From Bacteroidaceae bacterium (GTDB lineage Bacteria > Bacteroidota > Bacteroidia > Bacteroidales > Bacteroidaceae): a stretch of 64,000 nucleotides of DNA. Made by a program: the position numbers and the translations under genes. Location: contig JAEESE010000001.1 of NCBI GenBank assembly GCA_016286165.1, positions 1 through 64,000 on the forward strand, written 5' to 3'. Below, piece after piece: positions 40,259-46,838 of the stretch. A model generated the notes under the pieces. That model searched no databases and had not been told where the DNA came from. It was given only the letters and a program-made list of their open reading frames with translations. The number at the start of each line of letters is the position of its first letter. The stretch's first letter is position 1.

Positions 40259-40930
40259 ATGAAAAGAAACGAAACAGTTAGTGTGACGTTCATGCTCATG
40301 GGCGTCACATTTTGCGTTTGCCTTATCCTGGCAAACCTGCTTGCTACTAAGCAAATCCAATGGGGAAGTATTAATCTCACGGCAGGAGTACTCGTATTCC
40401 CTATCTCGTATGTGGTCAACGACTGCATTACAGAAGTATGGGGATACCGGCGTGCGAAACTGATTATCTGGACGGGCTTCGTCATGAACTTTGCCTTCGT
40501 GCTGCTGGCATGGCTGGCCGACCTCATCCCCGGAGCTCCTTATTGGACTAATCAAGAGGGCTTTCACGCCCTGTTCGGTCTGGCTCCGCGCGTTGCCTTA
40601 GGCTCATTTGCAGCCTTCATCGTAGGTTCTTTGCTTAACGCCTATGTCATGAGCCGTATGAAGATTCGCGACAAAGGCCGTAAGTTCTCGCTGCGTGCAA
40701 TAGCTTCTACGATAGTCGGTGAGCTGTCTGATTCGCTCGTATTCTTTCCCATAGCACTCGGCGGAATCGTGCCTAAAGAAAACCTTTTACTGATGATAGT
40801 TTCTCAAGTGGTTTTCAAAACGTTATACGAAGTAATTATGCTTCCTATCACCATCAGGGTAGTAGACTGGTTGAAGAAGACCGAAGGGAGCGATGTATAT
40901 GATGAAGGCATCAAATACACCATCATCTAA
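40259..40930 (+). CDS. Queuosine precursor transporter, YhhQ family
   Basis: About 223 residues and six membrane segments. LILANLLATKQIQWG, GVLVFPISYVVNDCITEVWG and GELSDSLVFFPIALGG are COG1738/YhhQ signatures. It imports preQ0 or preQ1 for tRNA queuosine synthesis. The ATG at 40259 follows the preQ1-I aptamer by 5 nt, giving independent support for substrate and regulation. queC follows 59 nt downstream. Confidence 0.93.
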   Translation: MKRNETVSVTFMLMGVTFCVCLILANLLATKQIQWGSINLTAGVLVFPISYVVNDCITEVWGYRRAKLIIWTGFVMNFAFVLLAWLADLIPGAPYWTNQEGFHALFGLAPRVALGSFAAFIVGSLLNAYVMSRMKIRDKGRKFSLRAIASTIVGELSDSLVFFPIALGGIVPKENLLLMIVSQVVFKTLYEVIMLPITIRVVDWLKKTEGSDVYDEGIKYTII

Positions 40931-40989
40931 CCGAAGGTGAAACATATTGAAACGAGCCAACCTTCAAATCAAATAGCTCTACATATACA

Positions 40990-41661
40990 ATGAAACCTAT
41001 TAATAAAGAAACAGCTCTAGTAGTATTCAGCGGCGGTCAGGACTCCACAACCTGTTTGTTTTGGGCAAAGAAGAACTTCAAGAGCGTTGAAGCCCTCACG
41101 TTCATCTATGGCCAGAAACATGTTGCAGAGGTTGAGATAGCCGAACAGATAGCTAAGGAAGCCGGCGTTCCATGGCATAAGATGGACGTCTCGTTCATCG
41201 GTAAGCTCGGCCGCAACTCGCTCACCGACAGCTCAGTCGTCATGGATCAAGATAAGCCTGCCGACGGGCCTCCCAACACCTTCGTGCCGGGACGTAACCT
41301 CTTCTTCCTGTCGATAGCCGCTGTCTTTGCCCGCGAGCATGGCATAAGTCACTTGGTCACAGGTGTGTCAGAAACCGATTTCAGCGGCTACCCCGACTGC
41401 CGCGACGCTTTCATCAAGTCGCTGAACGTTAGCCTTAACCTCAGTATGGACGAGCAATTTGTGATTCACACCCCGCTTATGTGGATTGACAAGTCGCAAA
41501 CGTGGGCTTTAGCCGACGAGCTCGGAGCCTTCGATATAGTACGATATCGCACCCTAACCTGCTACAATGGCATCCCAAGCGACGGCTGCGGTGAGTGCCC
41601 TGCATGCAAACTACGTCGTGAAGGACTGGAAAAGTACCTAAAAATACGCTCTCGTGTATAA
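40990..41661 (+). CDS. queC: 7-cyano-7-deazaguanine (preQ0) synthase
   Basis: 223 residues. The PP-loop [15 protein letters not shown] lies at about 12-26; zinc ligands are in [14 protein letters not shown] near the C-terminus. QueC turns 7-carboxy-7-deazaguanine into preQ0 using ATP and ammonia. It is downstream of the riboswitch-controlled transporter, so uptake and synthesis of the precursor share one transcript. A terminator follows at once. Confidence 0.95.
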   Translation: MKPINKETALVVFSGGQDSTTCLFWAKKNFKSVEALTFIYGQKHVAEVEIAEQIAKEAGVPWHKMDVSFIGKLGRNSLTDSSVVMDQDKPADGPPNTFVPGRNLFFLSIAAVFAREHGISHLVTGVSETDFSGYPDCRDAFIKSLNVSLNLSMDEQFVIHTPLMWIDKSQTWALADELGAFDIVRYRTLTCYNGIPSDGCGECPACKLRREGLEKYLKIRSRV

Positions 41662-41669
41662 ATATTGTT

Positions 41670-41697
41670 AAAGGCTTTGGAAACAAAGCCTTTTTTT
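41670..41697 (+). terminator. queC terminator
   Basis: AAAGGCTTTG-GAAA-CAAAGCCTTT followed by four more T, 8 nt after the stop. The next promoter's -7 box begins only 4 nt later. Confidence 0.92.
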
Positions 41698-41700
41698 ATA

Positions 41701-41709
41701 TACCTTTGC
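41701..41709 (+). promoter_or_regulatory. Promoter of the TlpA-like gene
   Basis: -7 box TACCTTTGC directly after the queC terminator, 66 nt before the ATG; TTTG in the terminator stem (41675) could be its -33 box with a 22-nt spacer. Confidence 0.7.
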
Positions 41710-41775
41710 ATCACAGGAGATTAACAACGAAACAGAAACAATAAATTCAAAGCACAAACAACTATTTTTACGATT

Positions 41776-42624
41776 ATGAAAAAGACCATACTCACATGTG
41801 CACTCGCCCTCGCTGCCATAAGCGCGGCCGCACAGACCGGTGCAACCAGTTTTGTGGATGAGGTGAACGCTCGTTTTGGCCAACGCATGAACGTTATAAA
41901 GGAGAAAGAGACCGAGCTGCGCGCCTTGGTTCAACAGGGCAAGGAGATTACCCCGGAGATACGCGCCAAGGCCGACAGTATCTATCAGATCTATATGACG
42001 ACTTATAATGAAGCCATTCAGGACGTGAAAGCTAAGCTCGAGAGCCACAGCGACGATGCCGCCAGCGTGCAGCTCATCACGAAATACCAGCGCGAGCTCG
42101 GCCTCGACTATCTGGCCAAATTCATGTCTACATACAAGCATGCAGACGCAGAAGCCTTGACATCTCTGCGCGAGACGTTGGCCATTGAAGAGCAGAAGAA
42201 GCCCGGAGCTAAGCTTATTGACTTCTCTTTGCCAGATGAGGCCGGCACAGAGCACGCCCTGAGCGAGTACGTAGGCAAAGGACACTACGTCCTCGTGGAC
42301 TTCTGGGCCAGCTGGTGCGGTCCCTGCCGCCAGGAGATGCCCAACGTAAAGGCCGCATATGCAAAATACCACGACAAAGGCTTCGACATTCTCGGCATAA
42401 GCTTCGACAACACACGCGAGGCGTGGCTCAAAGGCATTGCCGACCTCGGCATGAGCTGGCCCCAGCTTAGCGACGTTCAGGGTTGGAAGAGCCTGGCTGC
42501 ACAGAAGTATGCCGTCCACGCCATCCCCTTCACTATCCTTTTCGACAAAGAAGGCCGCATCGTTGCCACCAACCTTCGTGGCGAGGCTTTAGGCAATAAG
42601 TTGGGCGAGTTGCTGGGAGAATAA
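41776..42624 (+). CDS. Exported TlpA/thioredoxin-like oxidoreductase
   Basis: 282 residues. A signal peptide (MKKTILTCALALAAISAAAQ) is followed by a helical N-terminal domain of about 120 residues and a C-terminal thioredoxin fold with active site ASWCGPCRQEMP and cis-proline region HAIPFTILFDKEGRI. Bacteroidetes have many such periplasmic reductases for cytochrome or thiol homeostasis. RNase Z starts directly after its stop codon. Confidence 0.88.
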   Translation: MKKTILTCALALAAISAAAQTGATSFVDEVNARFGQRMNVIKEKETELRALVQQGKEITPEIRAKADSIYQIYMTTYNEAIQDVKAKLESHSDDAASVQLITKYQRELGLDYLAKFMSTYKHADAEALTSLRETLAIEEQKKPGAKLIDFSLPDEAGTEHALSEYVGKGHYVLVDFWASWCGPCRQEMPNVKAAYAKYHDKGFDILGISFDNTREAWLKGIADLGMSWPQLSDVQGWKSLAAQKYAVHAIPFTILFDKEGRIVATNLRGEALGNKLGELLGE

Positions 42625-43539
42625 ATGCAGCCATTTGATGTTCACATCCTCGGTTGCGGCTCGGCGCTTCCCACACGCAAGCACCTCCCTTCGTGCCAAG
42701 CTGTCAATGTCCGTGGCAAGCTCCTCCTGTTAGATTGCGGCGAAGGAGCTCAGCTGTCGTGGCGCAAGACCGGCCTTAACTGGCAGAACATCACTCACAT
42801 ACTGCTTACACATGCCCATGGCGACCATGTGTTCGGCCTGCCCGGACTGGTCTCCACTATGGGTCTTCTTGGTCGCACATCTCCCCTATTCATCCACGGC
42901 CCAGCTCAGCTGCGCCCGTTTGTCCAATGCATCCTCGCGAATTTCTGCAAGGATCTGGGCTATGAAGTTCACTTTCAGGCCGTCGACACCGAAGCTCACA
43001 CCATCATCTTCGAGGACCGTTCGATGGAAGTATGGTCGTTGCCGCTCAGTCACCGCTTACCATGTTGCGGTTATCTAATTCGTGAGAAAGCCGGTCTGCC
43101 GCACATCCGCCGCGAGATGATTGATTTCTATGAAATTCCTGTTTGGGCAATCAACAACATTAAGGCAGGTGCCGGTTGGGAATTGCCTGATGGAACGGCA
43201 GTGCCTCACGAGCGTCTGACCACGCCGCCCGACCGCGCCAGAGCTTATGCCTACTGCTCAGATACGATGCCCCGTCAGGACCTTATCGAGTGGATTGAAG
43301 GCGTTGATCTGCTCTATCACGAAGCAACCTACGCTGAGACAGAAACTGCGCTGGCCGAGAAATATGGACATTCCACTGCCCTACAAGCAGCAACGGTAGC
43401 AAAACAAGCCAACATACGACGTCTGATGATCGGCCATTTCTCTTCGCGCTACGAGGACGAAAACGTCCTGCTCCAAGAGGCACAAAGCGTATTTCCAAAC
43501 ACTATTCTCGCACACGAAGGCCTAAAAATCACACCATGA
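42625..43539 (+). CDS. rnz: Ribonuclease Z (tRNA 3' processing endonuclease)
   Basis: 304 residues, metallo-beta-lactamase fold. The metal motif is LLTHAHGDHVFGLPGL (H-x-H-x-D-H, about 61-76), with HRLPCCGYLI, YCSDTMP and the C-terminal IGHFSSRYED. It removes the 3' trailer of tRNA precursors. There is no gap from the preceding TlpA-like stop codon, so the two are cotranscribed and probably coupled. Confidence 0.94.
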   Translation: MQPFDVHILGCGSALPTRKHLPSCQAVNVRGKLLLLDCGEGAQLSWRKTGLNWQNITHILLTHAHGDHVFGLPGLVSTMGLLGRTSPLFIHGPAQLRPFVQCILANFCKDLGYEVHFQAVDTEAHTIIFEDRSMEVWSLPLSHRLPCCGYLIREKAGLPHIRREMIDFYEIPVWAINNIKAGAGWELPDGTAVPHERLTTPPDRARAYAYCSDTMPRQDLIEWIEGVDLLYHEATYAETETALAEKYGHSTALQAATVAKQANIRRLMIGHFSSRYEDENVLLQEAQSVFPNTILAHEGLKITP

Positions 43540-43594
43540 CCAGAAAGGCCATAACTAAAAAATGCAAGATTTATTGTATTTTTCTTGGAAAAAA

Positions 43595-43627
43595 TTTGTG
43601 TGAAACGAGAAATCTTCCTATATTTGC
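43595..43627 (+). promoter_or_regulatory. Promoter of the CTD-only protein gene
   Basis: -33 TTTG (43595-43598), 20-nt spacer, -7 TATATTTGC (43619-43627), 28 nt before the ATG. Confidence 0.8.
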
Positions 43628-43654
43628 CCACGAATAAACGTAAATCCATACAAT

Positions 43655-43963
43655 ATGAAGAAATATTACCTCTTGTTGCTATTCGCTACCGCCCTCACAA
43701 CCACTGCGTTAGGTGCGGGAGAGTACGGCGAGTTCGATGATATCTCCGAAGTGGAGGTTACGGGCGTTGCCATCAGCATCAACGGCAATCAGGTCCACGT
43801 GACCGGTGCTGCCGGCCAGACACTCGAGGTGTACAACGTCGCAGGTGTGCGCGTAGGCACATTTAAGATAGACAGCGACGATAAAACGCTCAATCTGAAC
43901 CTCGCCAAAGGCTGCTACATCCTCAAGGTAGGAAAGGTGGTCCGCAAGGTTTCAATCCGATAA
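43655..43963 (+). CDS. Small secreted protein consisting almost only of a T9SS-type C-terminal domain
   Basis: 102 residues. After a signal peptide (MKKYYLLLLFATALTTTALG) and a ~17-residue acidic linker, the remaining sequence has the layout of a type A sorting domain: VHVTGAAGQTLEVYNVAG, then GCYILKVGKVVRKVSIR, with the usual Y-N-[VL]-x-G turn, G-x-Y-[IV]-[VL]-K and a basic end. No cargo domain is present. It may be a very small surface protein, a decoy for the attachment machinery, or the remnant of a larger gene; its own promoter and terminator argue against a simple remnant. Confidence 0.75.
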   Translation: MKKYYLLLLFATALTTTALGAGEYGEFDDISEVEVTGVAISINGNQVHVTGAAGQTLEVYNVAGVRVGTFKIDSDDKTLNLNLAKGCYILKVGKVVRKVSIR

Positions 43964-44026
43964 CCGAATATTACCTTTTAATTAACTAATTAAATCCATT
44001 CCTCACATCTTGCAATAGAAGGAATC

Positions 44027-44063
44027 AGAAAGGGTCGGACTCCTGAGTTCCGACCCTTTCTTC
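44027..44063 (+). terminator. Terminator after the CTD-only gene
   Basis: AGAAAGGGTCGGA, loop, TCCGACCCTTTCT followed by TCT, about 65 nt after the stop and 36 nt before the next ATG. Confidence 0.82.
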
Positions 44064-44098
44064 TAAAGAACTAAAAACGCTCACAACCATAACCACCT

Positions 44099-44536
44099 AT
44101 GAAAGCCACACAGCTGACAATCCAACAAATCCAACGCGCATTGCGCAAGGTAGCCGAGAAGTTCCCGCCTACGGCCGATGCTGTACTCACGGACATACAT
44201 CTTCAGGTGAAGCCTGAGAGCGGTGAGTTGCTGGCATACAACGATGACATGGACGAACTCACGCGCATCGTTGTAGACCAATGGCTGGAGCCTACAGAGG
44301 AAGACCTCTATGACGTGGCCGCCATTGCCATCAAGCAAAGCATCAGCGGGATGAAGGATATGGTTGACAAGATGAGCGTGCTGCACCCCTTCTCGTTCGT
44401 TATGATGGGCGAGGACGGCGAGACGCTGCAGGATATCTATTTGGTCGACGATGATGCCATAATCCTCGACTCCGAGCTGCTGAAAGGACTCGATGAGGAG
44501 CTTGACCAGTTCCTTGAGAATCTGATGCGCGAGTAA
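44099..44536 (+). CDS. Unknown small acidic cytoplasmic protein
   Basis: 145 residues, acidic (many D/E), no signal or membrane segment. An N-terminal helix (QLTIQQIQRALRKVAEKFPP) leads to a beta element (VLTDIHLQVKPESGELLAYN), a long helix, and a beta hairpin with LQDIYLVDDDAIILDSE before a final acidic helix (LLKGLDEELDQFLENLMRE). I do not recognise a named family. Codon use is normal and the start follows an A/C-rich tract, so the gene is probably real. Confidence 0.7.
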   Translation: MKATQLTIQQIQRALRKVAEKFPPTADAVLTDIHLQVKPESGELLAYNDDMDELTRIVVDQWLEPTEEDLYDVAAIAIKQSISGMKDMVDKMSVLHPFSFVMMGEDGETLQDIYLVDDDAIILDSELLKGLDEELDQFLENLMRE

Positions 44537-44566
44537 ATCTGCAAAGACATACAGACAAGCACAACA

Positions 44567-44626
44567 ATACGACCGGTCGTAAAGCCAAACACGTACGGAC
44601 ATGTTTGAAGATACGACCGGTCGTAT
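44567..44626. repeat. Paired TACGACCGGTCGTA palindromes
   Basis: ATACGACCGGTCGT (44567-44580) and ATACGACCGGTCGTAT (44611-44626). The copies are palindromes and can also pair with each other across an imperfect inner stem (AAACACGTACGG / ACATGTTT). The same motif forms the hairpin at 23376-23416. Confidence 0.75.
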
Positions 44627-44639
44627 TGCGTTATTAGAA

Positions 44640-44686
44640 AGGTCTCGTCAGGTGGATCACCTATGGTGGGACACCTGACGAGACCT
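44640..44686. terminator. Strong hairpin between convergent genes
   Basis: AGGTCTCGTCAGGTG pairs with CACCTGACGAGACCT (15 bp perfect), with ATTTTG after it. An inner GGATCACC/GGTGGGAC element sits in the loop. It lies between the unknown gene (plus) and the Spy-like gene (minus). Confidence 0.75.
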
Positions 44687-44722
44687 ATTTTGTTTTGTCG
44701 TTAAATTAGTCTTGTGTCAGCG

Positions 44723-45202
44723 TTAGCGCTGAGGATGCTGGAATTGCCTGCCTGACCTGCCGTTTTGATGACCGCGGTTGTTCTGGACCATGCGCTTATG
44801 GAAGTTGTCCTCAGCCCGCATCACTTTTATTATCTTGTTGGCGGGAACCACTTTCATGATGCGTTTGTAGTATTCCTGTTCCAGCTCGGCCATCTCCACT
44901 TTCAAGGTGTTGATCTTGTTGACGGTAACGGCAGCAGCCTTGGCATCTGTAGGGGCATTGGCCTTCAACTGGTAAATCTGCATGCCCATATCGCGCTGTT
45001 TCTTTCGCAACTCATTGTATAGTGGGAAGAAAGCCTTGGCTTCATCGGCAGTCAGTTCGGCAGCCTTAGCCAGTTCGAACTCCATCATCTGCTGAAACTT
45101 CTGCGGATCGAAACGTGGTTGACGGTTCTGCTGCTGGGCAGGCTGTGCCCAAGTGGCTACGGATAAAAGAATAAGGCTAAGGCCAAGTATAAGCTTTTTC
45201 AT
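44723..45202 (-). CDS. Spy/CpxP-like periplasmic protein
   Basis: 159 residues from MKKLILGLSLILLSVATWAQ, a signal peptide; an upstream 15-codon extension is rejected because the signal would be buried. The mature protein is helical, Gln/Arg/Lys rich, with FELAKAAELTADEAKAFF and LYNELRKKQRDMGMQIYQL, resembling Spy/CpxP chaperones, and ends in an Asn/Gln/Arg/His-rich tail (NNRGHQNGRSGRQFQHPQR). Third gene of a sigma factor operon, it fits an envelope-stress output or sensor. Confidence 0.78.
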   Translation of the reverse strand: MKKLILGLSLILLSVATWAQPAQQQNRQPRFDPQKFQQMMEFELAKAAELTADEAKAFFPLYNELRKKQRDMGMQIYQLKANAPTDAKAAAVTVNKINTLKVEMAELEQEYYKRIMKVVPANKIIKVMRAEDNFHKRMVQNNRGHQNGRSGRQFQHPQR

Positions 45203-45246
45203 TGTGCTGAATGTTTGTGTTTCACATTGATTAGTATCCAATATCA

Positions 45247-45636
45247 TTAGTAGGCTTCAGTCAGATAGTACTCTATCTGGTGATTGTTTACGAGGCCGCA
45301 CGTCATCTCATAGTTCAGAGCCTCGTCGAGTTCCTCGTCGGTAAGGACGATTGTGGTCTGGTCAGATGTGGCATAGAGTTGCGAAGAATCACGATTCACA
45401 TAAAGATATGTGCCGGCTGCCACGCAAACACCTGCCACAACGGCCGCTGCACTGTAACGCACCCACTTACGCCAAGGCGACATCTCCACGCGTTTGGCCG
45501 TTGTCTGCTGCGTGGTAAGCCCTTCTTGGTGTATGCGATCCATCATCCGAGCGGTGAAACCTTCAAAGTAGCCATCGGGCGTTCGAAAGGGGTTCGTGTC
45601 GGATTTGAGGTGCTGTATGAATTCTTCTTCTTTCAT
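45247..45636 (-). CDS. Single-pass membrane protein downstream of an ECF sigma factor
   Basis: 129 residues. A soluble N-terminus (MKEEEFIQHLKSDTNPFRTP, DGYFEGFTARMMDRI) precedes a membrane segment at about 62-80 (SAAAVVAGVCVAAGTYLYV) and a short exported tail. No zinc-binding anti-sigma HxxxCxxC motif is seen. The position after the sigma factor gene makes a regulatory role plausible, but this is inference. Confidence 0.75.
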   Translation of the reverse strand: MKEEEFIQHLKSDTNPFRTPDGYFEGFTARMMDRIHQEGLTTQQTTAKRVEMSPWRKWVRYSAAAVVAGVCVAAGTYLYVNRDSSQLYATSDQTTIVLTDEELDEALNYEMTCGLVNNHQIEYYLTEAY

Positions 45637-45684
45637 AATCTTTACGTTTTTCTGCTTATATTGACTCGCTTAGCCCATAAAGGT

Positions 45685-46245
45685 TTAATCGAGTGAATGG
45701 AAAAAATCAGAAATTTTTCTTACAGCGTGGTGATACGAGGCTTTGAGTGCACCGACACTGGTGCCGAGCATATCGCTCATGTCCTCGTATTTCATCTCTT
45801 CGTAATACTTCAGATTGAACACTTGTCGCTGTTTGTCAGGCAGTTGCGCCACGGCTTGTTGAAGCTGCAGAGCGGTTTCATCGCCGTCGAAATACGGATC
45901 ACTTTCCAATCGTGCCGCAACACCTGCAGCCGCTTCATCGTCAATGCTCAGTGCCTGGCGCTTGCGTTCAAGGAAGTTCAGCGTTTCATTGTTGGCAATA
46001 CGAAAGAGCCAGGTGGAGAGTTTGGATTCAGCGCGGAAGCCATCAAGCCCCATCCAAGCCTTGAGGAACGTGTTCTGAAGCACGTCATCGGCATCGTCGT
46101 GCGACAACACCATACGGCGTATCTGCCAGTAGAGCTGTTCCTTGAAGTGGTCAACAAGGATAGTGAAGGCGCGCTCACGCTGACTGCTGTCGCGCAACTG
46201 CTCTACGATTTTCTGTTCATCCCACTTGGGACTATTGCTTGCCAC
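45685..46245 (-). CDS. ECF RNA polymerase sigma factor
   Basis: About 186 residues from a GTG giving (M)ASNSPKWDEQKI; a TTG 14 codons earlier (46287) is possible. Region 2 contains DADDVLQNTFLKAWMGLDGF and SKLSTWLFRIANNETLNF; region 4 contains LPDKQRQVFNLKYYEEMKYE and the helix-turn-helix GTSVGALKASYHHAVRKI. It heads an operon with a membrane protein and a Spy-like protein, so it probably controls an envelope response. The start codon is uncertain. Confidence 0.9.
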   Translation of the reverse strand: MASNSPKWDEQKIVEQLRDSSQRERAFTILVDHFKEQLYWQIRRMVLSHDDADDVLQNTFLKAWMGLDGFRAESKLSTWLFRIANNETLNFLERKRQALSIDDEAAAGVAARLESDPYFDGDETALQLQQAVAQLPDKQRQVFNLKYYEEMKYEDMSDMLGTSVGALKASYHHAVRKISDFFHSLD

Positions 46246-46316
46246 GGGGCTTACCTGTATTATATAATTAATGTGTACTGTGGGCAATCAGGCATATCTT
46301 TGCCTGTTTATCGAGC

Positions 46317-46325
46317 GCAAAGTTA
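46317..46325 (-). promoter_or_regulatory. Promoter of the sigma factor operon
   Basis: Minus-strand -7 box TAACTTTGC, with CTTG at 46344-46347 as a weak -33 box. This is a housekeeping-type promoter about 72 nt before the GTG. Confidence 0.72.
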
Positions 46326-46410
46326 CGAAAAACTTCATTTCCACAAGCCAGAATAACGACTTTTCTTCAAAAAAGTACTATCTTTAACCTATAATCTCTA
46401 ATCTTTTCAG

Positions 46411-46419
46411 TACCTTTGC
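46411..46419 (+). promoter_or_regulatory. Promoter of the DUF486 gene
   Basis: -7 box TACCTTTGC, 30 nt before the ATG; divergent from the sigma operon. Confidence 0.75.
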
Positions 46420-46449
46420 AGCCAAATTTGAACATAAAAGCTTTATTCC

Positions 46450-46815
46450 ATGCCAGCTCTTCAGACTATTCTTCTCTTGCTCACGAGCAATATCTTCATG
46501 ACTCTTGCCTGGTACGGCCACCTGCGTTTGCAGCAGGCAGGCATCAGTTCTTCCTGGCCTCTCATAGGTGTAATCACCTTTTCATGGGGCATTGCCTTCA
46601 TAGAATATTGCTTCGCCGTTCCGGCAAATCGCATTGGATTCGCAGGCAACGGTGGTCCATTCACCTTAGTGCAGTTGAAAGTTATTCAGGAGGTGATCTC
46701 GCTTACGATCTTCACAGCCATCGTAGGCCTTTTGTTTCAGGGGCAAAGCCTGCATTGGAACCATATCGCAGCTTTCGTCTGTCTGGTGCTTGCGGTTTAT
46801 TTCGTGTTCCTGTAA
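46450..46815 (+). CDS. DMT-superfamily small membrane protein (DUF486)
   Basis: 121 residues, four membrane segments (about 5-22, 34-52, 75-93, 102-120). FMTLAWYGHLRL and EYCFAVPANRIGFAGNGGPF, then LKVIQEVISLTIFT are DUF486 signatures. Members belong to the drug/metabolite transporter superfamily, with unknown substrate. The monocistronic gene faces the TonB-dependent receptor gene, whose stop is only 24 nt away. Confidence 0.88.
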   Translation: MPALQTILLLLTSNIFMTLAWYGHLRLQQAGISSSWPLIGVITFSWGIAFIEYCFAVPANRIGFAGNGGPFTLVQLKVIQEVISLTIFTAIVGLLFQGQSLHWNHIAAFVCLVLAVYFVFL

Positions 46816-46838
46816 AGACAACCGATACAACGCCTTTA

